Shown: positions 22,111-30,304 of the stretch, piece after piece
Layout of the letters: the number at the start of each line of letters is the position of its first letter
Position numbering within the stretch: the stretch's first letter is position 1
Assembly: GCA_030037065.1 (NCBI GenBank)
Contig: JASHRW010000015.1
Location: 1-33,998, forward strand
From: Xanthobacteraceae bacterium
GTDB lineage: Bacteria > Pseudomonadota > Alphaproteobacteria > Rhizobiales > Xanthobacteraceae
DNA: 33,998 bases
Reading direction: 5' to 3'
Translations under genes and position numbers: made by a program
The notes under the pieces: model-generated
Seen by the model: only the letters and a program-made list of their open reading frames with translations
Database searches by the model: none
What the model was told of the DNA's origin: nothing

Positions 22111-23868
22111 TCACGCCGCATGCGCCGTCAGACGGTCCATCTCCCGCTGTACCAGCTCGCGGTAGAGGCCGTCGCGGCGCATCAGTTGATCTGGCGGGCC
22201 ATCCTGGATGACGCGGCCGGTCTGCAGCACGACGATGCGGTCGAAATTGCGCACGGTAGAGAGCCGATGCGCGATGGCGATGACGGTGCGGCGGCACATC
22301 AGCCGGCCCAAGGCTTCGCGGATCATTTCCTCGGAATCGCTGTCGAGCGCGGACGTCGCTTCGTCAAGCAGGAGCAGCGGCGCGTCTTTTAAAAACGCAC
22401 GCGCGATGGCGATGCGCTGGCGTTGTCCGCCGGACAGCTTGACGCCGCGTTCGCCGACGATCGTGTGCATGCCCTCGGGCAATTTCCCGACGAAGTCGCA
22501 GCGCGCGGCGATGACGGCTTCCTGCACTTCGTCGTCGGAGGCATCGGGCCGCCCGTAGCGGACGTTCTCCAGGACCGAGCGGTTAAACAGCGAAATGTCC
22601 TGCGGCACCACGCCGATGGCTTCGCGCAGGCTTTCCTGGGTGACGCGTGCGATATCTTGGCCATCGATCAGAATGCGTCCGCTCTGCACGTCGTAGAAGC
22701 GCTGCAGCAGCGCGAACAAGGTCGATTTGCCGCCGCCGGAATGGCCCACCAGCCCGACCCGCTCGCCCGGTTTCAAAGACAGGCAAAAATCCTCGAATAT
22801 CTGCTCGCCCTCGCCATAGCGGAAGGTGACGTTCTCGAATTTCACGCTGGCCCCGCGGCGGATCAGCGGCGTCGCCTGCGGATGGTCGCGCAGGTCGTGC
22901 GGCACCAGCAGCGTCGCGATCGCTTCGGCCAGCCGCGCAAAATGCTGAGTGATGTCCACCAAGGCCACGGCGAGGTCGCGGGTCGCGCTGAGCACCGAAA
23001 TTGAAAGCGTGCAGGCGAGCACGACATCGCCTGTGGTCGCCTCACTGTCGTTCCACAGCATGATCGACCACGCCAGCAGCCCGAGCGTGAGGACGATGGT
23101 CACCGCGGCGTGCAAAATCCGCACCTTCTCGAGATAGAGCAGGCTACGCCGGCGCGCGTCCATTTCGCGGATGACGGTGGCGTCGAACCGCCGGTGCTCG
23201 CGTAAAAATCCGCCGAACGCGCGCACCAGCGGCATGTTGCTGACCACGTCGACCATCTCGCCGTCGACCGCCGCGGCCTTGCTGGCGAAGTCGTGATGCA
23301 GCGGCCGGCCGGCTGCCGCAAGACGGATCATCACGCAGACCATGATGCCGGCTACGACGGCGAGCGTGCCGGCCATTGACAGGCTGATTGTGCATACCAG
23401 CGCGATCGCGGCCACGGTCGCCGCGCACGGCGGCAGCACGTTCCAGATGAACATGTTTTCTGCCGTGAATACCGCGTTCGACGTGGCGGTCACCCGGCTG
23501 GTCAGCATACCCGGCAGGCGATCGGCGAAATAGCCCGGCGAATGTCCGGTGAGATGGCGAAACAGGTCGCGGCGCAAATCTCCGGTTACGCCGACAAAGG
23601 CGTAGTTTGCGATCCAGCTCGCGACGCGCCACAAAAAATTATCGGCGGCGATCAGCGAGATGAGCAGAAAAAATGCGGTCCATACCCTGTCGCTTATGCC
23701 CTGCGACAGGGTGTCGACCAAAAACTTCACTCCGTACTGGGTTCCAACCGAACAGGCGACCGCCCCCAGCACCGCCGCCAAGATCGTTGCGTGCGAGAGC
23801 GGGCGCCGGCGCAGATAGCGGAAGATAAAGGGCAGCGGGCGGTTCGCGTAACTGCAAAGATCGGCCAT
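22111..23868 (-). CDS. Half-size ABC exporter (permease fused to ATPase)
   Basis: A 585-residue type I exporter half that works as a homodimer or with a partner. Six membrane helices occupy about 25-310, including intracellular-loop sequence DLRRDLFRHLTGHSPGYF (97-114). The ATPase has Walker A GHSGGGKS at 375-382, Q-loop VVPQDISLF, signature LSGGQ at 478-482, Walker B LLLLDEA at 498-504 and switch His in IAHRLS. It resembles the lipid or multidrug exporter group (MsbA/LmrA-type), but the substrate cannot be inferred. The ATG is preceded by GGAGACCAAAG. It converges on the fused exporter with a 44-base gap, so the two are not one operon but sit as a paired exporter locus. Confidence 0.88.
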   Translation of the reverse strand: MADLCSYANRPLPFIFRYLRRRPLSHATILAAVLGAVACSVGTQYGVKFLVDTLSQGISDRVWTAFFLLISLIAADNFLWRVASWIANYAFVGVTGDLRRDLFRHLTGHSPGYFADRLPGMLTSRVTATSNAVFTAENMFIWNVLPPCAATVAAIALVCTISLSMAGTLAVVAGIMVCVMIRLAAAGRPLHHDFASKAAAVDGEMVDVVSNMPLVRAFGGFLREHRRFDATVIREMDARRRSLLYLEKVRILHAAVTIVLTLGLLAWSIMLWNDSEATTGDVVLACTLSISVLSATRDLAVALVDITQHFARLAEAIATLLVPHDLRDHPQATPLIRRGASVKFENVTFRYGEGEQIFEDFCLSLKPGERVGLVGHSGGGKSTLFALLQRFYDVQSGRILIDGQDIARVTQESLREAIGVVPQDISLFNRSVLENVRYGRPDASDDEVQEAVIAARCDFVGKLPEGMHTIVGERGVKLSGGQRQRIAIARAFLKDAPLLLLDEATSALDSDSEEMIREALGRLMCRRTVIAIAHRLSTVRNFDRIVVLQTGRVIQDGPPDQLMRRDGLYRELVQREMDRLTAHAA

Positions 23869-24256
23869 GCGTCTTTGGTCTCCGCTCGTAAAGGCTGGAT
23901 CCCTGAGAATCTGCCCCCGCCAGCTTCACAACGCTTGGAACCGGAAATTTTTCCACTAAGAGAGCGCGATTGTTATGCCGCACGCCCGCCACGATCAGAC
24001 CATTTTTGGACCGAATAGGCCGCTCCTCTCCATGGCCGATGCTTTAGCCGATGGAACCGAGGCGTTCGCAGCGAGCGTGAGTCTCTGGACGATGATATCG
24101 ACGCGCGAGAGACCGCGAAGTTCCACCATCACACAAAAATAAGTTCCACGCCCAAATCGAAATTTTCGGCGACTTTCACGTTATGGTCTTTATGCCGGTA
24201 TCCGCGGGGCGGCGCTCAAAAAGTAAAAGTACGAGTACAAGAGAAAGGACATTTCG
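23869..24256. other. Intergenic stretch between divergent exporter and glycosyltransferase genes
   Basis: About 390 bases without a credible gene. Small palindromes are present (GGAAATTTTTCC at 23943-23954; CGAAATTTTCG at 24158-24168). Two GGAAC motifs (23937, 24053) recall the -35 of EcfG-type general-stress promoters but lack a GTT -10 at the right distance. A purine-rich AGAAAGGAC ribosome binding site precedes the glycosyltransferase. Confidence 0.4.
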
Positions 24257-25327
24257 ATGCATATCGCTCAAGTTGCTCCGTTGACCGAGGCGATTCCGCC
24301 CAAGCTTTATGGTGGCACCGAGCGGGTCGTGTGGTGGCTCACCGAGGAGCTGATTGCGCTTGGCCACGAGGTGACTCTATATGCGAGCGGCGATTCACAG
24401 ACTTCGGCACGGCTCGAAGCGGTATGGCCGCGGGCGTTGCGGCTCGACGGATCGGTGCGCGATCCCAATGCGCTGCATATGCTGATGCTGGAACGCGTAT
24501 ATCGGAGTGCTGCCGATTTCGACTTTCTCCATTTTCATCTCGACTATTATCCTTTTTCGCTGTTCTCTCGTCAGCCGACGCCATTTGTGACGACACTGCA
24601 CGGCCGCCTCGATTTGCCCGAACATCAGCCGGTATTCGATACCTTCTCCTCCATCCCGGTGGTGTCGATCTCCAACGCGCAGCGGCGACCGCTGCCGCAG
24701 GCGCATTGGGTGCGCACGGTGCACCACGGCCTGCCGGAAAAGTTGCTCATGCCGAAGCCGGTCAAGGCCTCGTATTTCGCCTTTCTCGGCCGCATAGCAC
24801 CGGAGAAAGGCGTCGATCGCGCCATCCGCATCGCGCAACATTGTAGTGTGCCGCTGAAGATCGCCGCCAAGGTCGATCGAATAGATCGCGAATATTTCGA
24901 TGAGCAGATCGATCCGCTGATCAAGGCGTCGAAGACCGAATACATCGGCGAGATCAGCGACAAGGAGAAATCGGACTTTTTGAGCGGCGCCGTGGCGCTG
25001 CTCGTGCCAATCGATTGGCCGGAGCCGTTCGGCCTGGTGATGATCGAAGCCATGGCCTGCGGCACGCCGGTGATCGCCTATAATCGCGGGTCGGTGCCGG
25101 AAGTGGTCGACGAGGGCATAACCGGATTCGTCGTCGAGGACGAGCACGGAGCCATCGGCGCCGTCGACCGCCTAGGGCAATTGTCGCGCCAGAAGATTCG
25201 CCGGCAATTCGAGAAGCGCTTCACCGCGCGCCGCATGGCACAGGATTATCTTTCCGTCTACCGCAGCCTTGCCGATAAGGTCACACCGCACTTGCGGCTG
25301 GTCGCCGACGACGCCCCGGCTTTGTAG
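24257..25327 (+). CDS. Glycosyltransferase family 4 protein
   Basis: A 356-residue retaining, GT-B-fold glycosyltransferase. The N-terminal domain begins MHIAQVAPLTEAIPPKLYGGTERVV, with the G-G-T-E loop for the donor phosphate, and includes HFHLDYYPF. The C-terminal domain begins AFLGRIAPEKGVDRAI (about 175-190) and holds the donor-binding EPFGLVMIEAMACGTPVIAY (about 256-275), an E-x7-E motif, followed by GSVPEVV. No signal peptide or membrane segment is seen, so it is cytoplasmic or peripheral. The start has AAAGGAC. Together with the debranching-enzyme-like gene on the other side of the MFS and PRC genes, it may act on a glucan. The sugar donor and acceptor are unknown. Confidence 0.88.
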   Translation: MHIAQVAPLTEAIPPKLYGGTERVVWWLTEELIALGHEVTLYASGDSQTSARLEAVWPRALRLDGSVRDPNALHMLMLERVYRSAADFDFLHFHLDYYPFSLFSRQPTPFVTTLHGRLDLPEHQPVFDTFSSIPVVSISNAQRRPLPQAHWVRTVHHGLPEKLLMPKPVKASYFAFLGRIAPEKGVDRAIRIAQHCSVPLKIAAKVDRIDREYFDEQIDPLIKASKTEYIGEISDKEKSDFLSGAVALLVPIDWPEPFGLVMIEAMACGTPVIAYNRGSVPEVVDEGITGFVVEDEHGAIGAVDRLGQLSRQKIRRQFEKRFTARRMAQDYLSVYRSLADKVTPHLRLVADDAPAL

Positions 25328-25373
25328 GCCCTGCTCTTTCGGGTGTTGCGCAGCGCGGGTCGCTCGGGAAAGA

Positions 25374-26696
25374 TCATTCGGTGTCGTCGGCGGGCCGCGT
25401 TTCCGGCATCAGCGAGCATGCGGCGACCAGCCCGGCGAGCGCGATTGCGGCGAGTCCTGCGAACGCCCACGGGGTACCGAAGCGGTCGCTCAAATAACCG
25501 GCCAGAGTCGAGCTGATCGAGGCGCCGATGCCGATGAATGTGCCGACGATGCCTTGGCCGAGATTGAAATGGCCGGTGCCGCGCGTGAGGTCCGCCACCA
25601 CCAACGGCACCATGACGGCGAACACGGCGGCGGTGACGCCGTCGAGCAGTTGCACTACGACGAGCGGCAGCGGACTGGATACGACAGCGAACAGGATGCC
25701 GCGCAACGGCAGCGCGGCGAACCCGATCAGCAGAAGCGGCCGCCGTCCCCATGTTTGCGCGCGTGCACCGATCCATGGCGAGGCCACCGCCACCAGCAAT
25801 TGCGGCACGACAATGCAGGCGGCGATCAACAGCGTCGCCCAGCGGCTCGAGCGCATGGTCAGTGCGCTGCCCATCAGCGGCAGCATGGCTGCGTTGGCGA
25901 GGTGAAACAGCAAGAGGCAGCCGGCGAAGATGAGCAGCGGCCGGTTTTGCATCAGCGCGCCAGGTTTCGTCGGCGGGCTGTGTCGTTTGACCGGCGTTGC
26001 GCCATGCGCCCGTTCGGGATCGATCTCGGCCGGCGCGATCATGCGCAAAGCGACAAGCGCCGGCCCGAGCAGCAGCACGGTGACGATGAACACTGCGCGC
26101 GCAGAGAGCAAATAGCCGCAAGCGCCCATCGCTGCGGCCGCCAGGCCGTTGCCGACCGAGGCAAAGCGGGCGTTGCGGCCGAGCCGTTCGCCGATCGCCG
26201 CGTGCCCGACCAGACCGAGACTGATCGCAGCCATGGCCGGGCCGAGCACACAGCTTGCGAGCGCGTGCAGGATGGACGCCGACAGCACTAGCGGGAAGAT
26301 CGGCAGCGCGGCGTAACCGAGCGCGCTGATGCAGATGGCCGCGATGGCGATCGCGGCCACCAGGCGCTCGGAGCGAGCGGTATCAACTAGCGCTCCACCC
26401 GGCATCTGCCCGATCAACGAAACGAACCCGGCGGCGGAGAGGATGAGGCCGATGTCGATCTGCGTCCAGTGCTGTGCCGTGAGATAAACGGAGACGAAGG
26501 GTCCGAATCCGGTCTGCACATCGGCGACGAAGAAGATGAACCAATCGAGCCCGCGCAAGCTCTTCCGCGACGGATGCAATGGCGGTTGGCCGCGCTCCGG
26601 CTGCTCGGGCGGCGCGCTCTGCCCGCTTGGAATGACGCCGTGCGGATCCGGCCGGTCGCTGGCACGGCGGGATGGATTCGGCAGTGTCCTCTCCAT
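25374..26696 (-). CDS. Major facilitator superfamily transporter
   Basis: A 440-residue MFS protein with about 12 membrane helices. The first 45 residues are an unusually long polar, proline-rich cytoplasmic tail, followed by LRGLDWFIFFVADVQTGFGPFVSVYLT. The first-half signature loop reads GGALVDTARSERL (about 100-112), a variant of the MFS A-motif, and the second half has RRPLLLIGFAALPLRGI. It resembles drug-efflux or sugar-exporter MFS proteins found near stress-related gene clusters. No convincing ribosome binding site precedes the first ATG. It converges on the glycosyltransferase with 46 bases between. The substrate is unknown. Confidence 0.85.
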   Translation of the reverse strand: MERTLPNPSRRASDRPDPHGVIPSGQSAPPEQPERGQPPLHPSRKSLRGLDWFIFFVADVQTGFGPFVSVYLTAQHWTQIDIGLILSAAGFVSLIGQMPGGALVDTARSERLVAAIAIAAICISALGYAALPIFPLVLSASILHALASCVLGPAMAAISLGLVGHAAIGERLGRNARFASVGNGLAAAAMGACGYLLSARAVFIVTVLLLGPALVALRMIAPAEIDPERAHGATPVKRHSPPTKPGALMQNRPLLIFAGCLLLFHLANAAMLPLMGSALTMRSSRWATLLIAACIVVPQLLVAVASPWIGARAQTWGRRPLLLIGFAALPLRGILFAVVSSPLPLVVVQLLDGVTAAVFAVMVPLVVADLTRGTGHFNLGQGIVGTFIGIGASISSTLAGYLSDRFGTPWAFAGLAAIALAGLVAACSLMPETRPADDTE

Positions 26697-26757
26697 CGTT
26701 CACGGTTGGAGCACGGTCTGTTGCGACGACCGGCGACGATTTCAGCAACGACGTTGG

Positions 26758-27255
26758 CTATTCGGGGAGCGGCTCGAGCTTGCCGAGCGCGCCAAGGACG
26801 ACGACCGGCTTGCCCTCCTGATATTCGGGCGCGGCTTTCACCTGGTCGCGCGTGAGTTCGAGCGTGATGTAGGCGTTCGGCTTTCCCGGCGGGGGAAAAT
26901 GCAGCGCGTTCCAGTCGACTGCGATCTTGCGGCTGCCGACGCCGAGGAAGCCGCCAAAATCGATGATGGCGGCGCGCACTTGGCCCGCGGTGTCCACCAA
27001 TACGTCGACGATACGGCCCATATTCTCATTGGTTGCACTACGGACTTCGCGTCCGAGGATGCCCTCGACCTCATGATTGTTGAGGACGGTGACCTCCGGA
27101 GTGGCCGGCGCTGCAGCGGGCGGCGTCCCCGGTTGGTTCGCCGTCCCGGGGGAGCCGGAATTCTCTGCGAGGGCCATGGTCGCGGCGATCAGCAACGCGC
27201 CGACCAGACTTGCCGCTCCCACCGCTTTCGTCGTCGCATGTTCATGCCCGCGCAT
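26758..27255 (-). CDS. Secreted PRC-barrel domain protein
   Basis: A 165-residue protein. The N-terminal region (1-31) is a signal peptide with positively charged start (MRGHEHATTK), hydrophobic core and a likely cleavage after ALA-E. A proline- and alanine-rich linker (about 32-52) follows. The PRC-barrel spans about 55-140: EGILGREVRSATNENMGRIVDVLVD, then AAIIDFGGFLGVGSRKIAVDW. PRC-barrel domains are adaptor-like folds. Periplasmic members are common in rhizobial stress regulons, with unclear binding partners. The start is well supported by GGAGG six bases upstream. It lies between the MFS gene and the debranching-enzyme gene on the same strand and may be co-transcribed with MFS. Confidence 0.85.
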   Translation of the reverse strand: MRGHEHATTKAVGAASLVGALLIAATMALAENSGSPGTANQPGTPPAAAPATPEVTVLNNHEVEGILGREVRSATNENMGRIVDVLVDTAGQVRAAIIDFGGFLGVGSRKIAVDWNALHFPPPGKPNAYITLELTRDQVKAAPEYQEGKPVVVLGALGKLEPLPE

Positions 27256-27307
27256 GACCGCCTCCAGCGATGCCGTTGAAGTTCTCGGATAACTAAGCCG
27301 AGGGACG

Positions 27308-27328
27308 ACCCGCTGGTTCCAAGCGGGT
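27308..27328. other. Short hairpin between the debranching and PRC-barrel genes
   Basis: ACCCGCT and AGCGGGT form a perfect 7-base-pair stem with a 7-base loop, in the 98-base gap between the end of the debranching-enzyme gene and the start of the PRC-barrel gene. No T-run follows on the minus strand, so termination is uncertain. Confidence 0.3.
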
Positions 27329-27353
27329 GCGGCACCGACCCTTGGTCTTCAAT

Positions 27354-29546
27354 TCAGGAGGAAAAAACGATGGAAACCCGGATGTCGCCGCTGATCCGGA
27401 GGGTATCGAGCGAAACGGTGTCCCGATGGCGGCGCACCCGCAGATCGACGCTGGAGCCGCCGAGCTGCAGATTGCGCAGGATCACCTCGTCAAGAAATGG
27501 CGGCAACTGCGGATTGCACAGCCGGACTTCATTCCGGAACGGATCGAATTGCAGTCCGAGCGACGCTTCCAGGAGCGTGAACACGGTGGCGCTGGCCCAT
27601 GCTTGCGGCGCGCAGGCGACAGGGTACAAAGTTGGCCCGTGGCCCCGCTGACGTTGGAATCCGCAGAACAATTCCGGCAGCCGCCGCAGGTCCATATAGG
27701 TGCCGGCCCTGAACAAACCTTCGAACAGGGTGGCAATCGCCCGCTTGTGGCCATAGCGCGCCAGTCCGAGGGCGATCAGTGCATTGTCGTGCGGCCAAAT
27801 CGAGCCGTTGTGATACGACATGGGATTATAGCGTGCTTCGCTCGTCGCTACCGTGCGGATGCCCCAGCCGGAGAAAAAGTGTGGCTGCAACAGATCCGCC
27901 GCCACGCGGGCCGCCCGTTCGGGCGAGGCGATGCCGGTGAACAGCACCTGCCCGGCATTCGACGTGCGCACTCGGCACGGTTTTTTGTCGCCGTCGAGGG
28001 CCAGCGCATAGGTTTCGATGTCCGGGCACCAGAAGGCAGTCTCGAAACGTTTGGCAAGCTGCGCGGCCTGTTGGTCCAGCTTGCGCGCCATGTCGTCGTG
28101 GCCGAGCCGGCGGGCAGAGCGCGCGGTCACGCATTTGGCGGCGTAGACATAGCCTTGCACCTCGGCGAGTGCGATCTCGCCTTCGGCCAAGCGGCCGTCG
28201 GCATGAAAGATCGCGTCATGCGAATCCTTCCAGCCCTGATTCTCAAGACCCTGCGCGCTGGCGCGTTTGTATTCGACGAAGCCGTCATGGTCGGGATCGC
28301 CCGGGCCGTCGATCCAATCCAAGGCCGCCTCGATGTTGGGCCATAGCTGCGAAATTGTTTCGCTGTCGCCCGTGCGCTCGACGTAGAGCCCGGCGAGCAG
28401 CACGAACAGCGGAGTCGAATCGACGCTGCCGTAATACAATCCGAACGGCACCTCGCGCAGCGCCGCCATCTCGCCGCCGCGCATCTCATGCAAAATCTTG
28501 CCGGGCTCGGCGTCGGCAAACGGGTCGGTTTTCTTTGCCTGATAGGCCGCGAGACGGCGCAACACGCCGCGCGCTACGATCGGAGACCACCACAACATCT
28601 GCAGCGCGGTGATCAGTCCGTCACGGCCGAAGGTCGTCGAGAACCACGGGATGCCGGCATACGGATAGCGCCCCTGCGGCGTGTCGGTCATCAGAATCGC
28701 CAAATCGGCGGCCGAACGGCACAGCATTTCGTTGAAGCGATCGTTCGACGTTTCGACCGAGGTGCGGTCGCGCGCCGACCGGCGCAGCTCGCGGCGCGCG
28801 GCAATCAGCCCGCGCAGGAACGGCGGTGGGCGCGAGCCCGCGGGATCACAACTGATCGCGACGAAAATCCGTCGGGTCTCGCCCGGACCGAGCGAAAGAT
28901 CATAGGTCGCGCAATCGATGGTGAGCCGCTCGGGCGCAGGGTCGAATGTGAGCGCCGTGCGCCGCAGCTTGGCGTCCAGTCCGCGGTAGCTGAGCACGAC
29001 CTCGTCGTTGCCGCGCAGCTTGGCGCTTTCGCTGCCATGTCGCTCGCGGTGGGTGCCGCGGACTTCGAACAGATCGGCAAAATCGTTGGCGAACAGAATC
29101 GACATCTGCAGATCGATTGCCCGGTCGCCGTAATTGCGCACGCGAAACCGCTGGTAAGCGGTCCCGCGCCAGAGAAAGACCGTGCGTAGGATGTGTACGC
29201 TGTCCTTTTCGAGCATAATGCGCTCATCGGCGACGAGATCCGGATTGGTCAGATCAACGAACAGCGCCGAGTTGTCATCGCGCAGATTGGAGCCGAGCAG
29301 CAGCGGCGGAGCTCCATTGACCAACACTTCGAGGCGCGAAAGGTAGCGCGTGTCCATGTGGAACAGGCCGGCAGAACGCCCCGAGGCGGCGGCGATATCG
29401 CCGCGGCTGTCGAGCACCATGAAGGTGTCGCCATACTTGAGGGTCCTAGGCGGCCTCGCGGCCGCCTGCGTGGCTGTGATGTAGAACGGTGCGTCGGAGG
29501 TCGTCGTGACGGGAATGGCCTGCGCCGCGCTTTTTTGCGGATTCAT
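27354..29546 (-). CDS. Amylo-alpha-1,6-glucosidase / glycogen debranching-like protein
   Basis: A 730-residue protein. The N-terminal domain (about 30-270) resembles the GDE_N_bis region: LKYGDTFMVLDSRGDI, then GLFHMDTRYLSRLEVLVNG. The C-terminal part is an alpha/alpha-toroid glycosidase with PWFSTTFGRDGLITALQML (about 295-315), QGWKDSHDAIF (near 440) and NGSIWPHDNALIALGL (near 580); the Asp and Glu/His residues in these blocks are those expected for catalysis. The family hydrolyses alpha-1,6 branches or related glucosides. No signal peptide is evident. ATG 29546 was chosen over a TTG 11 codons upstream, although neither has a clear ribosome binding site. It is found with a family 4 glycosyltransferase and MFS gene, suggesting a glucan or trehalose-type stress metabolism; that is inference. 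Confidence 0.85.
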   Translation of the reverse strand: MNPQKSAAQAIPVTTTSDAPFYITATQAAARPPRTLKYGDTFMVLDSRGDIAAASGRSAGLFHMDTRYLSRLEVLVNGAPPLLLGSNLRDDNSALFVDLTNPDLVADERIMLEKDSVHILRTVFLWRGTAYQRFRVRNYGDRAIDLQMSILFANDFADLFEVRGTHRERHGSESAKLRGNDEVVLSYRGLDAKLRRTALTFDPAPERLTIDCATYDLSLGPGETRRIFVAISCDPAGSRPPPFLRGLIAARRELRRSARDRTSVETSNDRFNEMLCRSAADLAILMTDTPQGRYPYAGIPWFSTTFGRDGLITALQMLWWSPIVARGVLRRLAAYQAKKTDPFADAEPGKILHEMRGGEMAALREVPFGLYYGSVDSTPLFVLLAGLYVERTGDSETISQLWPNIEAALDWIDGPGDPDHDGFVEYKRASAQGLENQGWKDSHDAIFHADGRLAEGEIALAEVQGYVYAAKCVTARSARRLGHDDMARKLDQQAAQLAKRFETAFWCPDIETYALALDGDKKPCRVRTSNAGQVLFTGIASPERAARVAADLLQPHFFSGWGIRTVATSEARYNPMSYHNGSIWPHDNALIALGLARYGHKRAIATLFEGLFRAGTYMDLRRLPELFCGFQRQRGHGPTLYPVACAPQAWASATVFTLLEASLGLQFDPFRNEVRLCNPQLPPFLDEVILRNLQLGGSSVDLRVRRHRDTVSLDTLRISGDIRVSIVFSS

Positions 29547-29682
29547 TTTATCAAGGTTTGATCGTTTGTACGGGTCCAATCGAGTTGTCGATGGCGAATG
29601 TGAGGGAGTATTCGGACCGCCTGCGATGCCGTCGAGTAAGCTTCAACGGCCGGCGATGCGCGGCACGGCGAGTACCGTGAGG

Positions 29683-30075
29683 TCAGGGTCCTGCGCCCTG
29701 GTGGATGACGTCGACGACACGCATTCTGATCGGATCGACCACGACTATCTGGTCTGCCACCGTGGCGTATTTGAGGAGCCCGCCGCCGGCAGCGCCAAGT
29801 TCCGCGCCATGGGGCAGATCGCGCAATGCCGCCGATGGCGGTACCGGCGCGCCAACGATTGCCACAATTCCACCGCTGGAACTGCGCAGGTGCTGCCGTC
29901 CCACGGCGCTCAAGATTGCGTTCCTCTGCACCGGCGTAAGCTGAATGCGCTGCGTCACGCCATCCGGCCCGACCGCCTCGTCAAGTCCGGCCGACTGGGC
30001 CCATGCGCCGCTCGCGCATGAACTCAGAACATATGTGACGAGGAAAAAGAGCAGAACGCGCGGGCTCTTGGTCAT
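29683..30075 (-). CDS. DUF1236-type exported protein (candidate lipoprotein)
   Basis: A 130-residue protein with a hydrophobic signal sequence (MTKSPRVLLFFLVTYVLSSCASG). LSSC at 17-20 is an acceptable lipobox, so Cys20 may be lipidated. Cleavage by ordinary signal peptidase after AWA is the alternative. The mature part ends with the DUF1236 pattern: IVGAPVPPSAALRDLP followed by YATVADQIVVVDPIRMRVVDVI. The family is of unknown function and is abundant in Bradyrhizobium-like genomes. The start at 30075 is set by GGGGAGGAG; a longer frame upstream lacks signal-peptide character. It is divergent from the oxalate-type antiporter across a 229-base region with a strong palindrome. Confidence 0.75.
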   Translation of the reverse strand: MTKSPRVLLFFLVTYVLSSCASGAWAQSAGLDEAVGPDGVTQRIQLTPVQRNAILSAVGRQHLRSSSGGIVAIVGAPVPPSAALRDLPHGAELGAAGGGLLKYATVADQIVVVDPIRMRVVDVIHQGAGP

Positions 30076-30232
30076 GCGATGCTCCTCCCCGGAGCAAACG
30101 CGCGAATGGCAGATTAGGTCCCCAACGTTCCATGCTGCGACGCACACAATAATAAAAATCGCGGTTCGCGAATGAGCGCGCGATTAACGCGGCAACTAAT
30201 ATTTCCCGAGAGATTACCTTCTCGTACAGATT

Positions 30233-30260
30233 GATCTTTCCGTGCGTCACGGAAATGATC
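30233..30260. promoter_or_regulatory. Strong inverted repeat upstream of the oxalate/formate antiporter gene
   Basis: TTTCCGTG (30237-30244) and CACGGAAA (30248-30255) are perfect inverted arms around CGT. They are extended by flanking GATC on both sides (30233-30236, 30257-30260), with one extra T at 30256. The dyad lies 44 bases before the antiporter ATG, in the region shared with the divergent DUF1236 gene. It is a good candidate for an operator, possibly of the GntR regulator encoded downstream, or for a leader hairpin. No second copy was noticed upstream of gntR or oxc. Confidence 0.5.
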
Positions 30261-30304
30261 TAAGTTTGCAGCAAGGGCGACACAATTCTACCAGGCGGGG
30301 AAAC

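Noticed and set aside
23937-24057. GGAAC motifs as possible EcfG (general stress) promoters
   Set aside because: Neither GGAAC is followed by a GTT -10 at 16-18 bases, so the match is too weak to call.
27357-27651. Plus-strand ORF with a perfect AGGAGG ribosome binding site and ATG at 27370
   Set aside because: It lies antisense to the 3' end of the debranching-enzyme gene. The AGGAGG is simply the complement of its last Ser-Ser-stop codons, and the predicted peptide is arginine-rich without any motif.
27327-28346. 339-codon plus-strand frame opposite the debranching-enzyme gene
   Set aside because: Antisense shadow; the minus-strand product holds conserved glycosidase blocks across the same bases.
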